64,000 bases of DNA from Prorocentrum cordatum (GCA_963575745.1 CAUYUJ010021682.1:317872-381871); one strand, 5' to 3'; positions 10,641 through 19,929 are shown, numbered from the stretch's first letter. The notes: generated by a model from the sequence alone, not told the origin. A program made the numbers and translations.

Positions 10641-13600
10641 CCGCCGTCGCCTCCCGATGCCGAGTCTTGGCGCGCATCGGGTCGAGGCGCCGCTGTAGGT
10701 GCCATTGCAGCCGCTGCCCGCCCGCCGTCGCCTCCCGATGCCGAATCTTGGCGCGCATCGGGTCGCTTTTGAGCCACCCCGGCACGCCTCATCCTTCGGG
10801 TCCGCCGATGGCCCCGAAGAGGACGTGGTAGGGGGTGCCCCTCGGCCAATCCAATCACAATACAGTCCATGGGGTCTGCCGTGGAGCCCGGCCATGCCCT
10901 CGAAGTTGGGCTGGGGCACGCTCTCGAATACCGGCGCGCTGCAAAGCCCAGGCGCGCTTCGGAATGCGAGCGCGCTGCTGGGCGTCAGCGTGCCTGTCGG
11001 CACCCACGCGCTGCCGAGCACCTGCGTGCCCTTGACAGAGGGCCCGGCTCCACGCCTCGCCAGGGCGTGCGCGCAATCCTCCACGTGACCCGAAGGTATG
11101 CGAACGGTGAGGTCCTCCGCCACCAGTAACCCAGCCGCTGGAACGTCGCCCCTCAGGCTCGTACCCTCGCGGCTAAGCCCCGCCGGCATGGCCAACGCCA
11201 GCTGGGCGGTACGTGCAGCCACGAAGCTGAACCGAGCGACGCCCGCCTCGTGGTGCGTGCCTCGGTGTGCGACTACGCCCACGGTCGCGCCGTCGGCGTC
11301 GGGGGCGCCGTCGCTGGCGCCGGGGCCGGCGGTGGCGCTGGCGGAGGCGCGGACGCCAGTGCCAGCGCGGGCGTTGTCGGCGGTGCGGGCGCCGGTTCCA
11401 GTGTAGACGGTCGTGCCGACGTCGGCGTCGGTGCTGGTCTCTGCACTGGTCTCGGCGTCGGCGCAGGCGCCTGCGTCAGCGTCGGCGCTGGCGTCGCCGC
11501 TGGCGTCGCTGTCGGCATAGGCGGCGCCAGCGGCGACAAAAAGTATGCCGAATTCAGAAACGGAGGGGCAAACATTGAGTGAACAGATTGCCGGTCTTGA
11601 GTGTTTCTTATCAGTTAGTCTATCCATCAGTTCGTGCACTACTCCATAGGCGGCGCCGTCGGCGTCGACGTCGGCGGTGGCGGAGGCGGGGTCGCCCTCG
11701 CGGCAGTCCTCGCAACTGGGCAGGCGCGGAGCGGCATGCAGCGGTGGCAGCGAGGGCCGCTGCGACGCCCAGGCTGGGCCAGCCCCGTCGGCAGCGCGCG
11801 GCACGCGCCTGAGCTGGCCTCCACGGCCTCGCTCAGGCAGGGGGCAAACGCGACCCAGCCGCGCGGCGCCGGCCCGCCGGCGCGAAGCCGCGCCCGCGAA
11901 GGGCGCCAAACTCGCGTCGCGCGCTAAGCGTGACCGAAAATGGAACTGGCAGCGCGTGCGCGCAAGAACGCCCGCACGAGCTGCGCGGCCGATGCTCATG
12001 CTGAGATCTCTGTCGGCGCCGGCGTTAGTCCCAGCCCCCGCGTTGGTATCGATGCTGACGCCGGCTCTCGCGGCGGCGTCGGCGCCGGTGCTGGCATCGG
12101 GGCTGGCGTTGATTTCGGCGTAGGCGGCGCCACCGACAGCGCCTGCAGCGGCATCGGAGGCGCCGGCTTCGGCGCGGGCGTCGGTGCTGGTGCTGATGTT
12201 GGCGCAGGCCGGGATGCTGGGGCCGACCTCAACGCTGGCGCCGGCACCGGTGCCGGATCCCACGACGGAAAAACCGGTGCCAAGCCTGGACCACCCCATG
12301 GCCCAAACCTCGCTGGCCCAGACCTCGGCGCGGGCGATAGCGCCGGGGCTGGCGCCTGCGCTGGCAGCCGAGTAGGCGACGGCGCCCGCGCGAGCCCTGG
12401 ACCCGAGGGCGTTGATGCCGACATCGGCGGTGACGCTGAGAGCGGTGGCGCGGGCGTAGGCGTCGGCGCTGGCGCCGTCGCCGGCGCCGATGTCGGTGTA
12501 GGCGGGGACATTGGGGGCGTCGACGCTGGCGTCGTAGGAGGCGCTGATGTTGGCGCAGGCGGTGACGACGGTGTCGACGACGGTGGCGGCGTCGGCGCTG
12601 GGAGCGGGGCCCCCGTCGGGGCCCGCGGCGCCGAGCCTGGCCCAGTCCATGTCCCAAACCTCGTCGGCCTCCACATCCGTCTCGGCCCTGTCCGTCCCCG
12701 CGGCCCTCCACGGGCCTTCGGCGTCGGCGCTGGCGTCGGCGGTGGCGGAGGCGGAGTCGCCCTCGCGGCAGCCCTCGCAGCTCGGCAGGCGCGGAGCGGC
12801 CTGCAGCGGCGGCGGCGAGGGCAACTGCGACGCCCCGGCTGGGCAGGCCCTGCCGGCAGCGTGCGGCGCGCGCCTGAGCTGGCCTCCACGGCCTCGCTCA
12901 GGCGGGGGGCAAACGCGACCCAACCGCACGGCGCCGCCCCGCCGGCGCGAAGCCGCGCCCGCGATGGGCGCGAGACGCGCGCGCCGCGCATGCCGCGACG
13001 GAAAGCAGAACTGGCAGCGCGCGCACGCGAGAACGCCCGCGCGAGCTGCACGGCGCCTGCGGGGCCAAGCCCGTGCGCGCGGAAGCGCGTAGCCGGTAGC
13101 GCAGTCGCCGACGTTGGGGCCAGCGTCAGCGCCAGCGACGGCGTGGGCGCCGGTGTCCGTGCCGACGTCCCTGTCGGCGTCGGCGTTGGTCCCAGCCCCT
13201 GCGCTGGCATCGGTGCTGACGCCGACTCTCGCAGCGGCGTCGGCGCTGGCGCTGGCGTCGGAGTCCGCAAGGTCGGCTTTCCGCGGCACGTCCTGCACGA
13301 TGGAGTCGAGCTTGGCCGGAACCGCCGTCCCAGGTCCTACGGCCTGCTGGACATGGGCGGCGTCGGCCTTCGGCTGCACGTCCTGGCCGATTTCGACGAG
13401 CCTAGAATGGGCACCCGTGATGGACACCTCGCACGGCTGGACCCGGGCGGGGTCGAACCTCCACTGCGCGCCAGCTAAGAAGCGGAACTGAGCAGCGTGC
13501 ACCCCATGGTGCGTGCCCTGGTGTGCGACCACGCCCGCGACCGCGACGTCGGCGCCGGTGGCGCTGTCGCTGGCGCTGGGGCTGGCGGCGGCGCCGGCGT

Positions 13601-16600
13601 GGGCACGGGCGCCAGTGCCAGCGCGGGCGCGGGCGCCGTCGGCAGCGCAGGCGCTGGTCCCAGTGTAGGCGGCCACGTCGATGCCGGCGTCGGTGTCGGT
13701 CTCCGTGCCGGTTTCAGCGTCGGCGTAGGCGCCCGCGTCAGCGTCGGCGCTGCCGTCGCTATCGGAGCAGGCGGCGGCGTTGGCGTCGACGTCGGCGCTG
13801 GCGTCAGCAGTGGTGGAGGTGGAGTCGCCCGCGCGGCAGTCCTCGCGATTCGGCAGGCGCGGAGCGGCCCACGGCGGTGGCGGCGAGGGCAGTTGCGGCA
13901 CCCTGGCTGGGCAAGCCCCGCCGGCAGCGCGCGGCGCGCGCCCGAGCTGGCCCCCGCGGCCTCGCTCAGGCAGGGGACCAACGAGCCCCGATCGCGCGGC
14001 GCCGGCCCGCCGGCGCGAAGCCGCGCCCGCGAAGAGCCCGAGACGCGCGCGTCGCGCTAAGCGCGACAGAAAGCCGAACGGGCAGCGCGCGCGCGCGAGG
14101 AAGCCCGCGTGAGCGGCACGGAGCCTGCGGAGCCAAGCGCGCGCGTGCGGAAGCGTAGTGCTGGTCACGCGGTCGCTGACGTTGGGGCCAGCGTCGACGC
14201 CGGCGGCGGCGCGGGCGCCGGTGCCCGTGCAGACGTCCCTGTCGGCGTCGGCGTCGGCCCCGATCCCTGCGATGGTATCGCTGCTGACGCCGACCGTCGC
14301 GGCGTCGTCGGGGCCGCCGCTGGGGTCGGCGGCGGCGTTGGTTTCGGCGTAGGCGGTGACGCCGCTGACGTCGTCTGCGTTGACGCCGATGCTGGTAGCG
14401 GGGCCCGCGTCAGCGCCGAGCCGGAGCCACTCTAAGTCCCAGACCTCGTCGTCCGTGCTGGTAAAGGCGCCGGTGTCGGAGCTGGCGGTGGTGCAAGCGT
14501 CGGCGCCGGTCGCGGCGTTGGCGGTCGCGGTGGCGGTAGCGCCTGCATCGGCATCGGAGGCGTCGGCGTTGGCGCGGACGTCGGTGCTGGCGCTGACGTT
14601 GGCGTGGGCCGTGATGCTGGAGCCGACCTCAACGCTGGCGTCGGTGCGGGCGCCGAGTCCCACGTCGGGGCTCCTGGCGCCAGGTCTGGACCAACGCACG
14701 GCCCAGACCTCGCCGGCCTCCGAGCGGGTGAGGGCGATAGCGTCGGTGCTGGCGCCTGCGCTCGCCGCCGGGTGTGCAGCGGCGCCCGCGCGGGCCTCGC
14801 AACCGAGGGCGTTGACGCCGGCGTCGGCGGTGACGTTGGGAGCGTGGGCGCCGGCGCCTGCGCTGGCGGCCGCGGAAGCGGCAACGTCCTCATAGGCGTC
14901 GGAGCCGGGGGCGCGGTCGCCGGCGTCGGGCTCGGCGGCGGCCTCGGCGTAGGCGCCCGCGCTGGCGTCGTCGCTGGCGTTGTAGGCGGCGGAGGCGGAG
15001 ACATTGGGGGCGTCGGCGCTAGCGTCGCAGGAGGCGGCCCCGGTGCCAGCCCGTGCATCGGCGTCGATGTCAGCGTCGGCGTTGGCGTCGGCGCTGACGA
15101 TGGCGCAGGCGGTAACGGCGGGGTCGACGACGGTGGTGGCGTCAATGCTGGGAACGGGGCCCTCTTCGGGGCCCGCGGCGCCGAGCCTGGCCCAGTCCAG
15201 GTCACAAACCTCGTCGGCCTCCACGACCGTCTCGGCCCCGTCCGACCCCGCGGCCCTCCTCAAGTCCTCGGTGACGCTCACGCCCGCGGCGCGGTGGCGG
15301 CGAGCCTCATCCAGCAGCGGCTGCCCCAACTCCAGGGCCCCCGGGGCTTCTCGGGGGGGCTCCTCGCGATCCGTCGGCGCGACCTCCCAGGTCTCGGGCA
15401 CAACCGTCAACCAGTACTGCTTGGCCTCCGGTAGCGCCCGCCCCGCCGCCTCCGCAGTTGCCCGCTCAGAGCGGTGCCCCGCGAGCGCGCCTCCGGCCCC
15501 CTCAAGGGGCAGGGCGCGCCGGCGCAGCCGCGCTTTCAGCTCGGGGCCAGCGCCGCGCCAAAGATCCGGAGCCGGCGGCGGAGGCGCCGCGTTGCGATAT
15601 GCGCCAGCTCCGGCATCGGCGTCGCCGGTCGCGGCGGCGGCGGCGAAAGTGCCGGTGCCGGCGGAGGCGTCGAAGTCGCGGCAACCGGCGTCGGCGGGCG
15701 CGTCGCAAATGGCGTCGGCGTCGGCGCGGGCGCGGGCGCAGGCGATGGGGCCAGCGCGGGCGACGGCGGAGGCGTAGGTGTCGGTGCGGTCGTCGGCGCC
15801 GGCGTCGCCCAGGTGCACAGCGCCGAGCCCCACGTCCGCGCCTGTCCACGACCCCATGCGCGCCCCCCCGTTGCGGTACTCCCTGGTGTCAGAGTCGGCG
15901 GGGGCACGGGCGCCGATGCCGGCACCGGCGCGGGCCTCGGCGACGGCGCGGGCGCTGGCACCAACGGGGCCCCAGCAACCCGCCGGCAACCGGGCGCCGT
16001 GGACGTCCGCGTGGGCGCGGACCAGTTTGACCTCTGACCCTCCCGGCACCCCCGCATCGTCGTCGCCATCGTCGCCCGCTCCCGGCGCCAGGCCCGAGGC
16101 AGCCGCGGAGTCGCCCAGGGCGCGATGCTCCCCGAGGCTGATCTCCTCGGGCTCCTCGGGAATGAGCTCCCCCTGGGTAGTGGTCCTCCTCATCCTCCTC
16201 CGCCTCCTCATCCTCGCTCTCGGAAAGACCTCCTCCCTCGCCGCTCCTTCGCCTCCGCCGCCCACTCCTCTTCCTCCTCTGCCGCCGGCCCCTTCGGTCG
16301 GAGCGACCCCGCCGGGCTCGCGCGAGGGCGGCGGGACCGCCCGCTCGGTCTCCTCGTCCCCAGCGGCGCGTGGCCCCGTGACAAAGTCCGCGGTGCCTAC
16401 TCCTACCTCGCCCCCCGTCTCTGCGGCAGCCTCGAGCTCGTCGACGCGGGCCCGCAGGTTCTCGGCGATCGTGGCCCCCAGCTCGAGGTTCGTCGTCAGG
16501 CGGTCGATCCATGCCAACAGGCCGTCGATCCACGCCCACAAGTTGTCGACGTCGACGTCCGCGCGGCTCCCCGCCAAGGCCTCCTCGGCACGGAATCTGC

Positions 16601-17543
16601 GCGCCCGCTCGCACTCGCACGCCTGGCTCTTCCCTTGGGCGAGCCTCTCGGCCATCCTCTGTCGCCGTGCCGTCTCCTGCCGGCGAGTCGCCTCCTCTTC
16701 GTAAGCCTGGCGCCACGCTTCGGCTCCCTCGGCGGCGCGAGACCGCTCGGCCTCCAGAGCAGTGCACCGCGACCGGGCCTCGGCCAGCTTCCCCCCGGCG
16801 TCGAGCGCCTCGGTCGCCCAAAGCTGCAGGTTGGTGCCTTTCTCGGCCAGCTCAGCCTCCATGCGGCGATGTCGGAACTCTGCGCCCAACGCGCAGCAGG
16901 CCAACCAGCCAGCAACCAGCCAGCTGAAGCGCAGCGGGTCGAAGCTCAGCGCGGCCTCGCCGGGCCCGTAGGTGCCCAGGGGCCCCGTCGGCTGGCCTGA
17001 TGCCTCGCCGGGTCTCCCAGGATGCGTGGGCGGGGTGCGTGGCTCTTCCCTACTGGGACCGCCCTGGGCACCCGACCCGCCCGCTGGCTCGGCCGCGGCT
17101 GGGCTACCCGAAGGTCCGCTCCCGCGCGCGCGGCCGACGCCAGTCGTAGTGGAAATGGGGCCTGCGGGCCAGGCCGCGGCTGGGCTAACTGCGGGTTCGC
17201 CCCCGCGCTCGCGGCTCGGGCCGGGCTGCGAAGATGTCGTCGTAGTCGTCGACGTCGTAGTCGTCGTCGTGGTTGTGGTAATGGTGACCCCAGGAGGTTT
17301 GGCCGGCGGCCCTCGCCCCTTCCTTCCCGCAGGCGCAGGCTTGGCGGGCGGAGCTCGCCCCTTGCCATGCCCCCCGCCGCCCGCGGGCCGGAGTTTCGGC
17401 CCGGGCTGAGATGGCGGCGCCGGCGCTGGGGACATTGCGTCCCCCGCGCGGCCAAGAAGCCACCAACCCATCGCCCCTTGGGCCGAGAACGCCCCACCAA
17501 CCGCCAAGATCACGGCATGCGCCCCGAGGAAGCCCACGGCCAT
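5745..17543 (-). CDS. Giant low-complexity protein, possible membrane anchor plus coiled coil
   Basis: The frame is open to 17591 with a GTG; the first ATG is at 17543, giving about 3,932 codons. The N-terminus has a hydrophobic stretch (about residues 1-35), then a Pro/Gly/Thr-rich region, then a second hydrophobic stretch (SWLVAGWLACCALGAEF, near 205-225). A Glu/Ala/Arg-rich segment of roughly 150 residues follows, with heptad-like coiled-coil character. A first half of Ala/Asp/Ser/Gly repeats contains a recurring EVWDLxWxRLGA-type motif and three or more Arg-rich modules. The second half is GADG- then PTAAP-type repeats. I do not recognise a family. The N-terminal 500 residues look coding; the rest tracks a 12-bp minisatellite and could be open by composition alone. 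Matching repeats flank the unit, which suggests a tandem gene unit. Its 5' flank has no recognisable promoter. Confidence 0.45.
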   Translation of the reverse strand: MAVGFLGAHAVILAVGGAFSAQGAMGWWLLGRAGDAMSPAPAPPSQPGPKLRPAGGGGHGKGRAPPAKPAPAGRKGRGPPAKPPGVTITTTTTTTTTSTTTTTSSQPGPSRERGGEPAVSPAAAWPAGPISTTTGVGRARGSGPSGSPAAAEPAGGSGAQGGPSREEPRTPPTHPGRPGEASGQPTGPLGTYGPGEAALSFDPLRFSWLVAGWLACCALGAEFRHRRMEAELAEKGTNLQLWATEALDAGGKLAEARSRCTALEAERSRAAEGAEAWRQAYEEEATRRQETARRQRMAERLAQGKSQACECERARRFRAEEALAGSRADVDVDNLWAWIDGLLAWIDRLTTNLELGATIAENLRARVDELEAAAETGGEVGVGTADFVTGPRAAGDEETERAVPPPSREPGGVAPTEGAGGRGGRGVGGGGEGAAREEVFPRARMRRRRRMRRTTTQGELIPEEPEEISLGEHRALGDSAAASGLAPGAGDDGDDDAGVPGGSEVKLVRAHADVHGARLPAGCWGPVGASARAVAEARAGAGIGARAPADSDTREYRNGGARMGSWTGADVGLGAVHLGDAGADDRTDTYASAVARAGPIACARARADADAICDAPADAGCRDFDASAGTGTFAAAAATGDADAGAGAYRNAAPPPPAPDLWRGAGPELKARLRRRALPLEGAGGALAGHRSERATAEAAGRALPEAKQYWLTVVPETWEVAPTDREEPPREAPGALELGQPLLDEARRHRAAGVSVTEDLRRAAGSDGAETVVEADEVCDLDWARLGAAGPEEGPVPSIDATTVVDPAVTACAIVSADANADADIDADARAGTGAASCDASADAPNVSASAAYNASDDASAGAYAEAAAEPDAGDRAPGSDAYEDVAASAAASAGAGAHAPNVTADAGVNALGCEARAGAAAHPAASAGASTDAIALTRSEAGEVWAVRWSRPGARSPDVGLGARTDASVEVGSSITAHANVSASTDVRANADASDADAGATATATANAATGADACTTASSDTGAFTSTDDEVWDLEWLRLGADAGPATSIGVNADDVSGVTAYAETNAAADPSGGPDDAATVGVSSDTIAGIGADADADRDVCTGTGARAAAGVDAGPNVSDRVTSTTLPHARAWLRRLRAAHAGFLARARCPFGFLSRLARRARLGLFAGAASRRRAGAARSGLVGPLPERGRGGQLGRAPRAAGGACPARVPQLPSPPPPWAAPRLPNREDCRAGDSTSTTADASADVDANAAACSDSDGSADADAGAYADAETGTETDTDAGIDVAAYTGTSACAADGARARAGTGARAHAGAAASPSASDSATGADVAVAGVVAHQGTHHGVHAAQFRFLAGAQWRFDPARVQPCEVSITGAHSRLVEIGQDVQPKADAAHVQQAVGPGTAVPAKLDSIVQDVPRKADLADSDASASADAAARVGVSTDASAGAGTNADADRDVGTDTGAHAVAGADAGPNVGDCATGYALPRARAWPRRRRAARAGVLACARCQFCFPSRHARRARLAPIAGAASRRRGGAVRLGRVCPPPERGRGGQLRRAPHAAGRACPAGASQLPSPPPLQAAPRLPSCEGCREGDSASATADASADAEGPWRAAGTDRAETDVEADEVWDMDWARLGAAGPDGGPAPSADAATVVDTVVTACANISASYDASVDAPNVPAYTDIGAGDGASADAYARATALSVTADVGINALGSRARAGAVAYSAASAGASPGAIARAEVWASEVWAMGWSRLGTGFSVVGSGTGAGASVEVGPSIPACANISTSTDARAEAGASDAAAGAVGGAAYAEINASPDASTGADAAARAGVSIDTNAGAGTNAGADRDLSMSIGRAARAGVLARTRCQFHFRSRLARDASLAPFAGAASRRRAGAARLGRVCPLPERGRGGQLRRVPRAADGAGPAWASQRPSLPPLHAAPRLPSCEDCREGDPASATADVDADGAAYGVVHELMDRLTDKKHSRPAICSLNVCPSVSEFGILFVAAGAAYADSDASGDASADADAGACADAETSAETSTDADVGTTVYTGTGARTADNARAGTGVRASASATAGPGASDGAPDADGATVGVVAHRGTHHEAGVARFSFVAARTAQLALAMPAGLSREGTSLRGDVPAAGLLVAEDLTVRIPSGHVEDCAHALARRGAGPSVKGTQVLGSAWVPTGTLTPSSALAFRSAPGLCSAPVFESVPQPNFEGMAGLHGRPHGLYCDWIGRGAPPTTSSSGPSADPKDEACRGGSKATRCAPRFGIGRRRRAGSGCNGTYSGASTRCAPRLGIGRRRRAGSGCNGTYSGAYRGADGRAGYGRVDGFTDSGAGRVDGFTDSGGDGASRANRGTDGCADNITDSGDGRAEDITDCGAAGANSRTGRCAASGVEGGTDRRPDSHAHGSADGGALRRSDNCGTDSFADSSPNSLGSVDGGTDCRSDSCGPNSHSGGTGCRSDGCGVHCRTGRCAASGVEGGADWRPDRGADSAAGCGADGITESGADGPNSRSDSCVVGGVGGSTRRRSDNGGPDGPAGGWAGGGADCRPDGCGTDSLADGCATGPGGVDGSTYCRSGGCGPDSRAGGCASSCVGCHPDCGVDGFADNCAAAGRIDGPADGCADGGADSRPDRGACGHACRGAGGITDSSAEGTDSIDDSIDDSCADVRTCSFAGGPANCSTDTRAVCGIVSPADSCAVCITDSCADTRAHGFTVSDAVSYITQGADPASEDVAHACALVPGIAPTRGGKPTAAVPPSAARHPPVGLDNGGANRGVDGGIDRGTGLALDVWVRTPSVPGVVPEAVAASIIANIDGGADTGTRSGTHVDAKALLFLGRLVPGVVALRDMHGPWSARALPDVRALFCTRALSLDSTPVFMRAPMLVLDGPSTLMYCDKRDFSLARSSPPTTEFTGKRMFDCLPVAARLHLPDHASPGTPNLGGRVPACVPGRDGSGDFGLDRGGKGSTWPSCEGISSRSGTPAAGLPLFHCGRGLTGAPVLNGARALGGGAVPPGALGRRGALASTRTLLLLGSPEVQIMLVLDGMRVLLGLPVSHGALAFLDMLGVPRRVLVLPVRSGLKEAFSDWVIHDNPPSAAGPGPAGPFRGGASLRGEVHAGGASLVEGQGAAWSSRVGTSLRGGVPAATLPGLVRLSADSLADSGANSGAGGGVDDGADSPAHGSVDSITDGRIEGRTTSFAAICANRGIDCPARPTATVEGSDCHVGGCASSDVGCRPDCGVDSFADSCAAAGCADGPADGCADSGADSRPDRGACSCTCRGADGITDSGADGTDSRSDNCGAGSRPASGGDCRAYSGADGVTDGDGCNDRYAHRGTDSLAEIRSGSGAVCDKTGIWYSPMGEHSAFMFAMYGPIGEQPASMVTAAATCDGLTDHLVDSRTSSCADAGVSSPAGCGADSRANRCPDSIADSCAGGIADSCTDARTYSSAGGSANCSTDTRAVCSTGSLADSCADCVADSCTDTRARGFTASTANGGTDACDCCGTGSRRADSGADGGVDRGTDHGTDNRADGVTGVSANRGIGRAAVVDSADASVRPLAIEPVPDAECELVSSGDTAFDVAKACGLSVGNAPVEGGLVAHVTKVRQRAKAPGAYGTRPSDGAGSYRRSGTNCSYAGRGPDSCDDRGADRLAYRYADGYACGADGRAHRGTVGSRDDVGSCDGIGRDSGAACGADSRADCGADGCANHGADCRADREPYEGTSGPIEWPADRLTGCGTDSGANGCGHAVCGTGGRADGYLDSHADDSLVSYADNCTDCCTDLGADRGADGGAYSSDDWHVLDSGPKAAEEIEAALAGHKTAGAPTAASTASLTAAPTTAPTAAMTDAPTAVPAEAPTAAPTAALASALAATWALAHPCATDGARQRRLRPRPRGMPARPRPPGAPGAHQPPGQQRSRPCGTGVSRQRRWLPRPRGMRH
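10607..10768. repeat. Near-perfect 81-bp tandem duplication
   Basis: The word GTAGGTGCCATTGCAG occurs at 10614 and 10695, and the two 81-bp copies differ at very few positions. 81 bp is 27 codons, so the giant minus-strand frame stays open (CAPRFGIGRRRRAGSGCNG-like unit twice). The low divergence suggests a recent event. Confidence 0.85.
11640..14170. repeat. Higher-order tandem repeat, period about 1.07 kb
   Basis: A roughly 330-bp Arg-coding module begins near 11674, 12737 and 13805. The landmark CAGGCGCGGAGCGGC is at 11721, 12786 and 13854, spacing 1065 and 1068. A more degenerate fourth module lies near 4540-4790. The spacers between modules are low-complexity GTCGGCGCC-type sequence. 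An AT-richer island at about 11530-11640 interrupts the pattern. Confidence 0.7.
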
Positions 17544-17663
17544 GGCACCGCTGGCCCGCACACCCGCCACGAGGCTGGTAGCGCCGGCCACGTCCGCACA
17601 CCCGCTCCCCAGAGCTGGCGGTGCAGGACGCTGCGGTTTTGGCCGCCCCGCGGCCCCCCGGGA

Positions 17664-17777
17664 CCCCCGAGTCCTGGCTCGAACTCGAGCCCACGACTAC
17701 GGACCCCAAATGGCTAAGGCAAAGCCCCCACTTCCCTACGCTGAACCTGCAGTCTACCAACATAACAGACTATACAA
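17664..17777. repeat. 114-bp direct repeat, distal copy (B')
   Basis: Matches 4122-4235. On the minus strand it lies just upstream of the giant frame, whose upstream stop (TAG at about 17712-17714) falls inside it. It probably belongs to the 5' flank or leader of the unit. Confidence 0.9.
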
Positions 17778-17782
17778 TTTGC

Positions 17783-17890
17783 CCCCCATCTCGGATCCTC
17801 TATAAAAAAACGGGGTCCGCAGACCACCGTTGTCCTTTGTAAAAATCAGGGTGCGGCGCGTTTTGTGCGGAATCCATGAAAAATAGCGAG
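17783..17890 (+). repeat. Dispersed repeat R, copy 1
   Basis: Begins CCCCATCTCGGATCCTCTAT and contains GGGGTCCGCAGACC and GTGCGGAATCC. Related copies lie at about 43825-43940 (inverted) and 45356-45475. Confidence 0.65.
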
Positions 17891-17929
17891 GTCTGGAGAC
17901 CTGACCAATTTGTAAAAAAGGCCGCCCAG

Positions 17930-18870
17930 CAGGTATCTAACATGGTGGTCCGAGCTGGGGTATCCTACATGGTGGCCCCGAGCTGGAATCATGTGTTTTT
18001 ACATGTTCAGGCCACCCAGGGGGGTATCTAACATGGTGGTCCTGCGCTGGAACGGTGTGGTTTCAAGTGTCCAGGCCACCCAGGGGCGTACCTAACATGG
18101 TGGTCCTGTGCTGGAACCGTGTGTTTTCACATGTCCAGGCCACCCAGGGGGGTATCTAACATGATTGTCCCAAACTGGAACCATGTGTTTTTACGTGTCC
18201 AGGCCACCCAGGGGGGTATCCAACATGGCGTCGGGCCCAATTCCGAATTATCAGGAAACGCAGGGGAGGGCCGAAAAGCGCTAACTGAACGCATATCCTA
18301 ATATGGAAAAGTAATGGTTTCTTGCTCTGTACGGGGGGTGGCGCTTTGGGGGCATCTCCAGGGAAGACATTGCGAGGATGTCTCGAGCGGGAGCGCGAAT
18401 TCAGCGTATCCAAGGCCACGCAAGGGGTATCTAACATAGTTGTCCCGAGCTGGAGCCACATGTTTTTACATGTCCAGGCCACCCAGGGGGGAATCTCTAA
18501 CATGGTCGGCCCGAACTGGCACCGCGTGTTTTCACGGGTCCAGGCCACCCAGGGGGGTATGTAACATGGTTGCCCCGAGCTTGAAACACGTGTTTTTACG
18601 GGTCCAGGCCACCAAGAGGGGGTATCTAACATGGTTGTCTTGAGTTTGAAACAAGTGTTTTAACATGTCCAGGCCACCCATGGGTGTATCTAACATGGTT
18701 GTCCCGAGCTGGCACCCACGTTTTTAGGTATCCAGGCCACCCAGGGGGTATCTAACATGATTGTCCCGAATTGGAACCACGTGTTTTACGTGTCCAGGCC
18801 GCCCAGGGGGGTATTTAACATGGCGGAACCATGTGCTTTAACGTGTCCAGGTCACCTAGGGGGTATCTAA
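17930..18870 (+). repeat. 64-bp repeat family, main array
   Basis: Around a dozen units with GTCCAGGCCACCC landmarks at 18069, 18133 and 18197, spacing 64. Individual units are diverged. A non-repeat island (about 18225-18400) splits the array. Confidence 0.9.
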
Positions 18871-19004
18871 CATGGGCCTTCTGGGGACTTCCTGTGGGCC
18901 TGGAACGGACGCCTAGCATGAAGATGTGTTGAGAATGTCTCGAGGGAACCACTTGTTTTCAAGTGTCCAGTTCGCCCAGGCGGATGTCTAGCATGAGGTG
19001 GCAC

Positions 19005-19740
19005 GTCCATTGGGTAGCGCGTCCCCTCGGCACGTCCCGCGGTGCGTTCCCGTGGCACGTCCCCTGGCACGTCGCCTGGCGCGTCCTTTGGGACGTCCCG
19101 CGGCGCGTCCTCCTGGCATGTTCCCCTGTCAAGTAGCTCTGGGGCAGCTACTATGCGCTGAGGCAGCTCGAGCTTAAGATCCAGATCAGTTCGGTCAGGA
19201 CTCGGATGCAACGGAGGACTCGATCCACAACGCTATAGAGCACAGTCGCGGCGTGGCACATCGCAGTTCAGCACGGCGCTGCACAGTACAGCCCTCGGCA
19301 CGGTACAGCAAGATCGATACGTTCAGCATTGCAATCTGACACGTTCCGTGGCGCGTCCCGTTGCGAGTCCCCCTGGCACGTCGCGCGACGTGTCCCCTGG
19401 CACGTCCCGTGGTTGCACGTTCCGTAGCGCGTCCCCTTGGCACGTCCCGCGGTGCGTCCCCATGGCACGTCCCGCGGCACGTCGCTTGGCGCGTCCCTTG
19501 GGACGTTCCGCGGCGCGTTCTCCTGGCATGCTCCCTTGTCAATTAACTCTGGGGCAGCTGCTATGTGCTGAGGCAGCTCGAGCTTAAGGTCCAGATCAGT
19601 TCGATCAGGACTCGGATGCAAAGGAGGACTCGATCCACAACGCTATAGAGCACAATCGCGGCATGGCACATCGCAATTCAACACGGCGCTGCACAGCACA
19701 GCCCTCGGCACGGTACATCGATACCGATACATTCGGAATC
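19005..19740 (+). repeat. P/Q composite repeat, two tandem copies
   Basis: P parts at about 19005-19130 and 19340-19545; Q parts at about 19130-19335 and 19545-19740. Same fixed words as in the copy at 2195. Confidence 0.8.
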
Positions 19741-19925
19741 AAAAAAGCTTGTCACGCGGGGTCGCAGACCATGGGCCTAGCTCGCGAGGCCGCGGATACG
19801 GAAGTGAATTTGTCCAGAAGCGGGCGGGGACCCGGGGCTTTCTTTTAGATACTAAATTTGTCCTTGGATATTATGTTTGGGGGGCCGTTGGAATTTACCT
19901 TGGCAAATAACTCGGAAAGGGTGGG
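19741..19925. other. Short unassigned stretch
   Basis: No gene or repeat recognised. It is slightly AT-richer than its neighbours. Confidence 0.4.
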
Positions 19926-19929
19926 CCAG

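Noticed and set aside
17690-17725. Spliced-leader relic in the 114-bp repeat (minus strand CCTTAGCCATTTGGGG)
   Set aside because: It lacks the CTCAAG end of the leader and matches only the centre, unlike the clear relic at 27682.
17664-17777. tRNA-like or SINE origin of the 114-bp repeat (minus strand TTAGCCATTTGG and GAGTTCGAGCC resemble A and B boxes)
   Set aside because: The A box lacks key bases, the box spacing is about 32 nt rather than the usual 40 or more, and no cloverleaf is seen.
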